Source: Gammaproteobacteria bacterium
GTDB lineage: Bacteria; Pseudomonadota; Gammaproteobacteria; S144-34
DNA: 6,092 bases
Direction of reading: 5' to 3'
NCBI GenBank assembly: GCA_015494165.1
Contig: WGBS01000329.1
Location: 1-6,092 of the forward strand
Position numbers and translations under genes: made by a program. Of the stretch, positions 1-4,826 are shown piece by piece. Below the pieces are notes generated by a model, which searched no databases, had not been told where the DNA came from, and worked only from the letters and a program-made list of their open reading frames with translations. Positions within the stretch are counted from its first letter, which is position 1. The number at the start of each line of letters is the position of its first letter.

Positions 1-1
1 G

Positions 2-118
2 CGCGTGCTCAACGTCGCCGGCCCGCGCGAGAGCCAGCGGCCGGGGATCGGCGCGCGGGCGCGGCGCTGGCTCGAGGCGGCGCTCGCGCCGCTCGCGCCG
101 GGGCGCGTGGCACAATAG
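2..118 (+). CDS. C-terminal end of putative molybdenum-carrier (YpsA-like SLOG) protein, partial
   Basis: The open frame enters from the left edge and ends at TAG 116-118, giving 38 residues. Near its start is LNVAGPRES, followed by a helix-like, Ala/Arg-rich tail. A motif of the form 'LNVAGPRxS' close to the C-terminus is typical of the proteins annotated as putative molybdenum carriers (a Rossmann-like, YpsA-related SLOG family), so I assign this by motif recall. The family's biochemical role is poorly established. The gene stops only 20 bp before the tRNA and shares the high-GC codon use of the left half of the window. It therefore most likely belongs to the host chromosome rather than to the inserted element. 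Most of the protein is missing, so no catalytic residues can be judged. Family assignment is moderately sure; that it is coding is fairly sure. Confidence 0.6.
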   Translation, partial: RVLNVAGPRESQRPGIGARARRWLEAALAPLAPGRVAQ

Positions 119-138
119 CGGCGCACCCTAGCGGCGCG

Positions 139-223
139 GCCGGAGTGGCGGAACTGGTAGACGCGCGTGACTTAGGATCACGTGCCCTCGGGCGTGGGAG
201 TTCGAGTCTCCCCTCCGGCACCA
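139..223 (+). tRNA. tRNA-Leu (anticodon UAG), class II, CCA encoded
   Basis: The acceptor strand GCCGGAG (139-145) pairs with CTCCGGC (213-219), followed by discriminator A220 and an encoded CCA (221-223). The anticodon arm is CGTGA-CTTAGGA-TCACG with anticodon TAG at 173-175, which reads CUN leucine codons. The long variable arm (TGCCCTCGGGC region) is the class II hallmark of leucine and serine tRNAs. The T arm is GGGAG-TTCGAGT-CTCCC. All parts are intact, so the gene should be functional. An integrase gene lies 160 bp downstream, so the 3' half of this tRNA (about 195-223) is the probable attachment site of the element. Confidence 0.97.
200..223 (+). other. Probable attachment site (attL) in the 3' end of tRNA-Leu
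   Basis: Tyrosine recombinases encoded next to a tRNA commonly recombine at the T arm and 3' acceptor end, which leaves the tRNA intact at one element end. Here the tRNA is complete and the integrase gene is just downstream and points inward. I see no second copy of this tRNA 3' segment elsewhere in the window, so the partner repeat must lie outside it. The exact core boundaries cannot be set from one copy and the repeat could extend past 223. Confidence 0.5.
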
Positions 224-237
224 TCTGACAACCCGAA

Positions 238-273
238 AACGCCCGTAACCGCCTGAGGTTGCGGGCGTTTTTT
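238..273 (+). terminator. Intrinsic terminator after tRNA-Leu
   Basis: AACGCCCG followed by TAACC, a loop of GCCTGA, then GGTT and GCGGGCGTT form a long GC-rich hairpin with an uninterrupted T run at 268-273. It lies 15 bp after the tRNA CCA and would end the tRNA transcript. Because the opposite strand also ends in a short T run (from AAAA at 236-239), it may act in both directions and insulate the integrase region from the chromosome. Confidence 0.88.
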
Positions 274-385
274 CTTGCGTGCGGCGCATTTCCGGCCTTG
301 ACGGCACCACAGCAGATACACAGACTTACCGCAGGGGGCCGTTTCCCGTCCCGCACATATCCCGCACGCGATCCCGCACGCCCGC

Positions 386-1372
386 ATGGCCTACATCCGC
401 AAGATCGCCTCGGGCTGGCGCGCCGAGATCCAGCGCCGCGGCATCCGCGTCTCGCGCGTCTGCCGCACCCGACAGGCCGCCGAGGCCTGGGCCCGCCAGG
501 TCGAGAGCGAGATCGACTCGGGCCGCTACCGGCCGGCCGCCGGCAAGACCGTCGCCGACCTCCTCGAGCGCTACGCCCGCGAGGTGAGCTCGAAGAAGCG
601 CGGCGCACGGTGGGAGGCCGTCCGCATCAGGATACTGCTGCGCGACCCGCTCGCCCAGGTGCCGCTCGAGCGCCTGGCCGCGCCCGACATCGCGGCATGG
701 CGCGACCGACGCCTGCGCGAGGTGTCAGCCGCTACCGTGCGCCGCGAGTGGACGCTGCTCCGCCACGCGCTCCGGATCGCGCGGGAGGAGTGGCACTGGA
801 TCGCCGAGCACCCCATGAGCACCGTAAAGCCGCCGCCGAAGCAGCCCGCCCGGCAGCGGCGCATCTCGGACGAGGAGGTCGAGCGCATCCTGTGGGCGGC
901 AGGCTGGCAGCCGGACCGGCCGCCCGAGACGGTCACGGAGCGTGTCGCGGCCGCCTTCGTCTTCGCCCTCGAGACGGCCATGCGGGCAGGCGAGATCGTT
1001 GGGCTCACCTGGGACCGCGTCCACGCCTCGCACGTGCACCTGCCGCGGACCAAGAACGGCAACCCGCGCGACGTGCCGCTCTCGTCACGGGCGCGCGCGA
1101 TCCTGGATCACCTGCGCAACTTCGAGTTCGCGGACGGCAAGGTCTTCGGGCTCAAGCCCTCGCAGCTCGACGCGCTCTTCCGCAAGCTCAAGGCGCGCGC
1201 CGGCATCACGGACCTGCATTTCCACGACACGCGGCGGGAGGCCCTGACGCGCCTGGCGCGGCGCTTCGGGCCGCTGGAGCTCGCCCGCATCAGCGGACAC
1301 CGCGACCTGCGGATCCTGCTGGACGTGTACTACGCGCCTTCCGTGGAGGAGCTGGCGGCGCGGCTGGACTGA
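386..1372 (+). CDS. int: Tyrosine recombinase / phage-type integrase
   Basis: This 328-aa site-specific recombinase is expected to insert and excise the element at the adjacent tRNA-Leu. Residues 1-50 (starting MAYIRKIASGWRAEIQRRG) fit an arm-type DNA-binding domain, about 53-150 a SAM-like core-binding domain, and about 158-328 the catalytic domain. The catalytic set is visible: R200 (AMRAGEI), K223 (RTKNG), H280 and R283 (HDTRR), H305 (ISGHRDL) and the nucleophile at Y315 or Y316 (VYYAP). The spacing from H305 to Y315 is one residue longer than the commonest pattern, but the YY pair is typical of such integrases. The ATG at 386 is chosen because the arm domain begins directly there; I see no good Shine-Dalgarno before it. 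The last 43 bp overlap the convergent AlpA-like gene. Full length, no frameshift. Confidence 0.95.
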   Translation: MAYIRKIASGWRAEIQRRGIRVSRVCRTRQAAEAWARQVESEIDSGRYRPAAGKTVADLLERYAREVSSKKRGARWEAVRIRILLRDPLAQVPLERLAAPDIAAWRDRRLREVSAATVRREWTLLRHALRIAREEWHWIAEHPMSTVKPPPKQPARQRRISDEEVERILWAAGWQPDRPPETVTERVAAAFVFALETAMRAGEIVGLTWDRVHASHVHLPRTKNGNPRDVPLSSRARAILDHLRNFEFADGKVFGLKPSQLDALFRKLKARAGITDLHFHDTRREALTRLARRFGPLELARISGHRDLRILLDVYYAPSVEELAARLD

Positions 1373-1641
1373 GCGCGGCGGCGGCCGTCGCGCAGCGAGT
1401 ATGGGAACTGCCGCTCGGCCCAGCGGATGACCTCGATGGCCCGCCAGCGCAGCGGCCCGCGGCCCCCGAGGCGGATGGCGGGCGGGAAGTCGGGGCGGAG
1501 CGCGTAGCGCTCCCGCACCTGGCGCTCCGAGACCTTCAGGTAGCGGGCGACCTCTGCCACGCCCCACAGGTCCACGGCCACCGGCACCTGGTGCAGGCGG
1601 CGGGCGATCTCCTCGGCCAGGCGCTCGATGTCCGTGCTCAC
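1330..1641 (-). CDS. AlpA-like winged-helix DNA-binding protein, probable excisionase/regulator
   Basis: This is a 103-aa protein. Residues 25-78 fit the MerR/AlpA-type winged helix used by prophage and island excisionases: LWGVAEVARYLKVSERQVRE is the helix-turn-helix, followed by the wing PAIRLGGRGPLRWRAIEVI and a closing helix. Such proteins bind near att sites and favour excision, or activate the integrase gene. The start is GTG at 1641-1639 and shares bases with the TGA stop (1640-1638) of the upstream gene (GTGA), so translation is probably coupled. It is the last gene of the minus-strand operon. Its C-terminal part is Arg/Ser-rich, and its TAG stop (1332-1330) falls opposite the integrase's catalytic tyrosine codons. 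Placing it with an integrase in one element supports a recombination-directionality role, but that is inferred from family and position. Confidence 0.85.
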   Translation of the reverse strand: MSTDIERLAEEIARRLHQVPVAVDLWGVAEVARYLKVSERQVRERYALRPDFPPAIRLGGRGPLRWRAIEVIRWAERQFPYSLRDGRRRAQSSRAASSSTEGA

Positions 1642-2069
1642 GGCGTCTCGGCGGACCTCTGTTCGCGCTCCAGCGGTTCCCAGGCCTCGCAGCAGTGGTC
1701 TGCGAAGGTCCAGCGGCGCGGCTCGTCAGGGCTGCAGTCGTGGTAGCAGTACCCGTCCTGTCCCGCCTTCCGCTGCCACCAGAGGCAGGTGCTGCAGCGG
1801 CGTCCCTGCCCGCCGGTCAGGCCCGCTGCCTGCTCCAGCTCGGCGACCCGTGCCTCGAGGCGCGAAAGGCGTGCTTCCAGGTCTCGGGCGGCCTCGACGT
1901 TGAGCCGGCGAGGATCGTGCTCACGGTGCCATGCCAGGCGGCAACGGTTCGAGCAGAACCGCTGCCAGGGGCGCTTCACCTCGAAGCCCGCCCCACAATG
2001 GGCGCACGCACGCAAAGTCTGCCCAGAACGCGTTGGACGCATCGTTAGGATGAAATCGGTGAGCGCCAT
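1638..2069 (-). CDS. Small protein with two Cys clusters flanking a coiled coil (putative zinc-binding)
   Basis: Function unknown. The 143-aa protein has an N-terminal cluster C22/C25/C39/C43 (CAHCG ... FCSNRCRLAWH) that looks like a treble-clef or zinc-ribbon finger. Next comes a Leu/Glu/Arg heptad-like coiled coil at about 57-84 (LEARLSRLEARVAELEQ). A C-terminal cluster follows at C92/C95/C108/C112 plus C126/C127, with Trp and His between. The ATG at 2069 is chosen over an in-frame ATG at 2162 because GAGGA sits 10 bases ahead of it and the longer start would overlap the upstream gene by 73 bp. The stop overlaps the GTG of the AlpA-like gene. The layout suggests a dimeric protein that binds nucleic acid or protein through metal sites. 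That is inference; I cannot name a family. Confidence 0.8.
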   Translation of the reverse strand: MALTDFILTMRPTRSGQTLRACAHCGAGFEVKRPWQRFCSNRCRLAWHREHDPRRLNVEAARDLEARLSRLEARVAELEQAAGLTGGQGRRCSTCLWWQRKAGQDGYCYHDCSPDEPRRWTFADHCCEAWEPLEREQRSAETP

Positions 2070-2089
2070 CGTCGGCTTGTCCTCGAAGT

Positions 2090-2392
2090 TCACGTGGGCC
2101 TGCGCGTCATTTGCGTTCGCACCCTCCAGCGGCGCCGGTAGCCGAGATAGCACGCCTTGCACATGTGGTGCGTGCCTTCCCGCTTCGACGGCTGGAAGTA
2201 CCAGAATTCGGTGTCGAGCGGGTAGAAATCGCCGCAGGACGAGCAGCGCCTCTCGAGGATGCCGTCGTCGATCTGCAGACGGCCGCGCTCGAGCCCGCGC
2301 GCGATCTGCTCGGGCGTGAGCGCCGGGCAGACGGGCCCGACGCGGCCATGCGGCGACGGCGGGCCTTTGCGGTGTGCAGCCAGGTCAAGCAT
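2090..2392 (-). CDS. Small CxxC...CxxC zinc-ribbon-like protein
   Basis: This 100-aa protein has one clear metal site, C50/C53 and C78/C81 (RRCSSCGDFYPL ... HMCKACYLGYRR), followed by a basic tail. The pattern 'CxxCG..yPl..Fy ... CKxCyxxYRR' is familiar as the small zinc ribbon found in phage proteins, often N-terminal to HNH nucleases. No HNH domain follows here, so it is a stand-alone ribbon. It probably binds DNA or RNA, which is inferred from family resemblance and the arginine-rich end. The ATG at 2392 has GGGAGAGG four bases upstream. The upstream membrane-peptide gene ends at 2385 inside this frame, an 8-bp overlap, so translation is likely coupled. The next gene starts 20 bp downstream. 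Confidence 0.8.
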   Translation of the reverse strand: MLDLAAHRKGPPSPHGRVGPVCPALTPEQIARGLERGRLQIDDGILERRCSSCGDFYPLDTEFWYFQPSKREGTHHMCKACYLGYRRRWRVRTQMTRRPT

Positions 2393-2537
2393 CGTGCCTC
2401 TCCCGCTCGACAGGCACCGCGGCCTCCTGGCCGAGCGGTATCTCGTCGGGCTCGTCGCCGGCCGCGAAGAGGCATGTCAGCGCCATGCCGACGACGACGC
2501 CGAGGCACACACCCGCGATGAAGGCGATTCCGGTCAT
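2385..2537 (-). CDS. 50-aa single-span membrane peptide
   Basis: This short gene sits exactly between the ParB-like gene and the CxxC protein. It reads MTGIAFIAGVCLGVVVGMAL and on to TCLFAAGDEPDE, giving one hydrophobic segment at about residues 3-25 and then an acidic, polar C-terminal tail. AGGAGG (2550-2545) lies seven bases before the ATG, the ATG overlaps the ParB stop as ATGA (2537-2534), and the TGA stop lies eight bases into the next gene. This junction pattern is strong evidence that it is translated. The cysteine at residue 22 is not in a proper lipobox, so a bitopic inner-membrane peptide is likelier than a lipoprotein. Function unknown. A Cys-rich soluble partner in the same operon is possible but unproven. 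Confidence 0.72.
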   Translation of the reverse strand: MTGIAFIAGVCLGVVVGMALTCLFAAGDEPDEIPLGQEAAVPVERERHDA

Positions 2538-3937
2538 GCCGCGTCCTCCTCTGGCTCCGTCGCCTCGCCGTCACGTTCGGCGGCTTCCGCGGCATGTTCG
2601 GCGAGGCGGTAAAAGCGTTCCTGGAGGAAGGCGCGGTCCTCGTCCGTGAGGTCGCGCCCCGGGTAGCCGGCCGGGGAGAAGCCGAGCGCGTGGGCGAGGT
2701 AGTACAGCTCGGCACGATAGGCGGGTTCGGCGAGCTGGGTGATGGCGCAGTCGTATGCCTCCGCCTCGAGCTGCGTGACCACGTCCTCGGGTACGGTCGC
2801 GACCTCAGCGACGGACGCGATGTGCGGCCGCACCTTCTCCATGATCGCAAAAGTGACGTCCCCCGAAAGCGTGCAGTTGTAGCTCTCACCGACCGGGGCA
2901 CCGGCCAGGAGCCACAGCATCAGGGCGCGGGCGTGGGGACGCAGGCGCAGGCGAATCTGGGACGCCAACCAGGCGTCGAAATCCTTGAGCAGGCGCGCAT
3001 GGCGCTCGTATTCGGCGTCCTGTTCCCACGCTTTGCCCTGGACCTCGGCCGGGCCGCCACCGGGCTCCTCGCCGGCGCGGGCGGCCGCATCGGCCCGCTC
3101 GGCCGCCTCCCGCTCGGCCTCGGCCGCGGCCCGTGCCTCGGCCTCGGCCTGCTTCGCGTCGAAGCAGTCCTCGTCCAGGCAGAAGACCTGCTGGTCGATC
3201 TGGCGCTTCTTGGTGCAGCCCTTGCAAGCTTTGATGGGGTCGAAGCGCACGTTCCAGGAGGGATTGCCATGGAAGGACAGGCGCGGGTGATGGTGGTAGA
3301 AGAGGGATGCCGTGTGCCGCTCCAGGGCCTCGACGGTGGGCGCGGCCTCCTGCGCGTAGATCCACTCGCGGAGCTGCTCGAGCACGGGCTCGCTCGCCGC
3401 GGCGGTGAGGATCGCCCGGGCGTGAGCCGGGGTCAGGCGCTCCTCCCGCAGCAGGTCCTTGGCCCACTCGGGCAGGTCGAGCAGCCGCATGAGGTTCGAG
3501 ATCTGCGAGCGGCTCATGCGGATGCCGCGGGCCTCCAGGCGCTTGGGAATCTCCTTCACCTGCAGGCCGTGCTCGCCGACGAGTTTCTTGAGAAACGCGG
3601 CCCAGTCGAGGGGCGTCAGCGGCTGGGCGTGGTGGTTGTCTGCGGCCTGGTCCAGCAGGTGCTCGACCGGGTCGTCGGCGCCGCGGTCCTCAGCGAGCAG
3701 GACCGGAATGGTCTCGAGGCCGGCCATCATGGCGGCCCGCCAGCGGCGCTCGCCGTGCTTGATGACATAGCCGTCCTCGGTCTCGAGGACGCGGATCGGG
3801 TTCTCGATGCCCCGGGCGGCGATGTCGTCTGCCAGGGCGCGCAGGGCCGCCTCGGGGAACTCGACGCGGGGCTGGCCCGGATCCGGCCGGACCGCATGGA
3901 TCGGCACCTCCGTGACCTGGCCGGGGCGGAGGCTCAC
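2534..3937 (-). CDS. ParB/Spo0J-family partition protein with internal Cys cluster
   Basis: This 467-aa ParB-like protein may segregate or stabilise the element, or regulate its genes. Residues about 10-90 form the ParB N-terminal domain, with the phosphate-binding motif GERRWRA at 62-68. A KorB/Spo0J-type helix-turn-helix region follows at about 125-180. Then comes an unusual cluster C238/C241 (CKGC) with C253 and C258 (CLDEDC), an Ala/Glu/Arg-rich coiled coil at about 262-290, and a C-terminal domain I do not recognise. The start is GTG at 3937: GGAGG lies eight bases upstream, it overlaps the previous stop as GTGA, and the family's N-terminal pattern begins right after it. A longer in-frame ATG at 4096 would add a Pro/Arg-rich stretch antisense-like in composition. 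The usual ENxxR nucleotide motif reads DNHHA here, so CTP hydrolysis may be altered. No ParA is visible in the window. Confidence 0.9.
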   Translation of the reverse strand: MSLRPGQVTEVPIHAVRPDPGQPRVEFPEAALRALADDIAARGIENPIRVLETEDGYVIKHGERRWRAAMMAGLETIPVLLAEDRGADDPVEHLLDQAADNHHAQPLTPLDWAAFLKKLVGEHGLQVKEIPKRLEARGIRMSRSQISNLMRLLDLPEWAKDLLREERLTPAHARAILTAAASEPVLEQLREWIYAQEAAPTVEALERHTASLFYHHHPRLSFHGNPSWNVRFDPIKACKGCTKKRQIDQQVFCLDEDCFDAKQAEAEARAAAEAEREAAERADAAARAGEEPGGGPAEVQGKAWEQDAEYERHARLLKDFDAWLASQIRLRLRPHARALMLWLLAGAPVGESYNCTLSGDVTFAIMEKVRPHIASVAEVATVPEDVVTQLEAEAYDCAITQLAEPAYRAELYYLAHALGFSPAGYPGRDLTDEDRAFLQERFYRLAEHAAEAAERDGEATEPEEDAA

Positions 3938-4173
3938 GACGCTGCCCTCCGGGAGAAGAGCACGATCTGGGCGCCGTGGCCGTGCTTGTCCACGCGGCAG
4001 TGCGGGCAGCGCTCGCCACGCCCGACGTAGGTCGGGCCGGCGAGCGGGCAATCGTGGTGCCAGATTAGGCCGACGGCGAGCGCCTTCTCGCGCCACCGGC
4101 GCAGACGCTCGAGATTCCGGATGGCCTCCTCGGCCTTGCGGTGGAGCTCGGAGCTGGGTCCGTAGTGGGGCAT
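3934..4173 (-). CDS. 79-aa Cys/His-rich small protein, first gene of the operon
   Basis: Function unknown. The first 33 residues are polar and helical with many Arg/Glu (SSELHRKAEEAIRNLERLRR). They lead into a probable zinc site built from H39/H40/C42 and C56/C59 (CPHC), with further His at 64 and 66. The ATG at 4173 is chosen because a perfect AGGAGG sits eight bases upstream. A longer in-frame start at 4329 would put the coding region across the promoter and is Gly/Pro/Arg-rich. The stop overlaps the GTG of the ParB-like gene (GTGA), so the two are probably co-translated. It is one of three small Cys-rich proteins in this operon. Confidence 0.78.
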   Translation of the reverse strand: MPHYGPSSELHRKAEEAIRNLERLRRWREKALAVGLIWHHDCPLAGPTYVGRGERCPHCRVDKHGHGAQIVLFSRRAAS

Positions 4174-4300
4174 GGCTGCTCCTCCTGGTAAACCGCCTGT
4201 GCGGGCTTCTCCCCGAGGGCCTTCAGGACCGCCGCACCAGCTCCGGGCCCGGCCCGTCGGAAAGCCCTCGTGGGTCCGGGGCGGGGCGGCTACAAGCACG

Positions 4301-4329
4301 AAGATAGGACCAGTAGTTACCACTGTCAA
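4301..4329 (-). promoter_or_regulatory. Sigma70 promoter for the minus-strand operon
   Basis: On the minus strand a perfect -35 TTGACA (4329-4324) is followed by a 17-bp spacer and TATCTT (4306-4301, 4 of 6 matches). Transcription should begin near 4294, which leaves a leader of about 120 nt before the first ATG at 4173. The spacer and -35 overlap a near-palindrome (4311-4325), suggesting repression at this site. Confidence 0.72.
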
Positions 4330-4347
4330 GAACCAGGAGTACTACTC
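4311..4347. promoter_or_regulatory. Candidate double operator overlapping the operon promoter
   Basis: Two short palindromes sit side by side. CAGTAGTTACCACTG (4311-4325) matches its reverse complement at 12 of 15 positions, and GAGTACTACTC (4337-4347) is a perfect 5+1+5 palindrome. Both contain an (C/G)AGTAGT half-site. The first covers the -35 and spacer and the second lies just upstream of the -35, a layout typical of autorepression. The binding protein is unknown; the AlpA-like or ParB-like product is the natural candidate. Confidence 0.5.
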
Positions 4348-4359
4348 ATGTGGTGTAGA

Positions 4360-4375
4360 AAGCACGTCAGTGCTT
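4360..4375. repeat. Perfect inverted repeat, 6-bp arms
   Basis: AAGCAC-GTCA-GTGCTT is a perfect interrupted palindrome upstream of the operon promoter. It could be an operator or a small hairpin. TTGGCTAGC begins at 4374, just at its right arm, and recurs inside the 20-bp palindrome at 4457-4465. Confidence 0.5.
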
Positions 4376-4452
4376 GGCTAGCGGAGCGAAAGGCGTGAGG
4401 CGCTATGCGCTAAGTGCCTGGCGGGGAGAAGAAATGGGGCGTTGGAGGAGGC

Positions 4453-4472
4453 GAAATTGGCTAGCCAATTTC
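4453..4472. repeat. Perfect 20-bp palindrome, candidate centromere-like or operator site
   Basis: GAAATTGGCTAGCCAATTTC is identical to its reverse complement over all 20 bases with no spacer. A palindrome this long is very unlikely by chance in a few kb. It lies 280 bp upstream of the first gene of the ParB operon. ParB proteins bind palindromic parS sites near their genes, so this is a reasonable parS candidate. An operator for another dimeric regulator is the main alternative. Confidence 0.55.
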
Positions 4473-4540
4473 CGGGCGGATGATGGAGGAGAGGCTGGGC
4501 TGGCGGATGGGACCATCGGCCGGGAATAGGACAAATAGGG

Positions 4541-4556
4541 TATCCCAAATGGGATA
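4541..4556. repeat. Perfect inverted repeat TATCCC-AAAT-GGGATA
   Basis: Six-base arms with a 4-base spacer, located 11 bp before a possible rightward -35 box at 4567. The position suits an operator for that promoter, but no function is shown by the sequence alone. Confidence 0.45.
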
Positions 4557-4566
4557 GATGTTTCCC

Positions 4567-4594
4567 TTGACCGGTCCCTGTGTACCGCTAAAAC
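4567..4594 (+). promoter_or_regulatory. Possible rightward sigma70 promoter
   Basis: TTGACC (4567-4572, 5 of 6), a 16-bp spacer and TAAAAC (4589-4594, 4 of 6) point rightward toward the lower-GC genes. The -10 lies between the arms of ACCGC (4584-4588) and GCGGT (4598-4602). The distance to the proteinase start is about 410 bp, so the assignment to that gene is uncertain. Confidence 0.33.
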
Positions 4595-4826
4595 TTTGCG
4601 GTGCGGAGCCGAAATCTGGCGTGACGGTGTGACCTGCTGCAGATGAATGGTCATCCAGCTCGATCTCACGCGGCGGCGGGCGGAGCAGCTCCTGCGTGAG
4701 GTCGCGGCTGAGGGTTCAGGTCACGCCGATGAGCGATAGGATGCCTCGAGCTCGGGGAAGGACTTAGAAAACAGGAGTGCGATTTAAGTGAGGCACATAG
4801 CTGGGCGACTGGCAGGGGGAAGGTGG

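Larger units (their letters stand above)
4376..4826. other. Gene-poor control region between divergent units
   Basis: About 450 bp with no convincing gene. It holds the perfect 20-bp palindrome (4453-4472), smaller inverted repeats (GCGC-TAT-GCGC at 4400-4410; 4541-4556; ACCGC/GCGGT at 4584-4602), the repeated 9-mer TTGGCTAGC (4374 and 4457), and a possible rightward promoter. Two tiny plus-strand frames, 4434-4529 (31 codons) and 4647-4739 (30 codons), lack good support. GC falls gradually from left to right, so an old junction between element backbone and cargo may lie here. Confidence 0.5.

Noticed and set aside
128..310. Short minus-strand frames over the tRNA
   Set aside because: They contain the peptide GDSNSHARGH, the familiar antisense translation of tRNA-Leu, so they are artefacts.
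259..1746. A 495-codon plus-strand open frame across the integrase region
   Set aside because: It is a different frame of the GC-rich integrase and of the antisense AlpA-like gene. Its protein is a low-complexity Arg/Ala/Pro mix with no domain, while the 386-1372 frame has all catalytic residues.
2107..2901. A 264-codon minus-strand frame
   Set aside because: Alternate frame of the ParB-like gene, the membrane peptide and the zinc-ribbon gene; Arg/Ser/Thr-rich with no motif.
2594..4030. A 478-codon plus-strand open frame
   Set aside because: It lies fully antisense to the ParB-like gene. It has no recognisable domain or ribosome site and is explained by high GC at third positions.
4360..4602. 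CRISPR array or iteron array
   Set aside because: The repeats are inverted and of different sequence, with no regular direct repeats or spacers.
4558..4660. Remnant of an insertion-sequence end around ACCGCTAAAACTTTGCGGT
   Set aside because: The look is suggestive, but I could not match it to a known terminal repeat and see no transposase fragment next to it.
4403..4669. An 88-codon minus-strand frame in the control region
   Set aside because: No ribosome site or domain, Ser/Pro-rich composition, and it runs across several palindromes.
4434..4739. Two 30-31-codon plus-strand frames (4434-4529, 4647-4739)
   Set aside because: The second has a helix-like peptide but no Shine-Dalgarno. Both are too short and unsupported to call genes.
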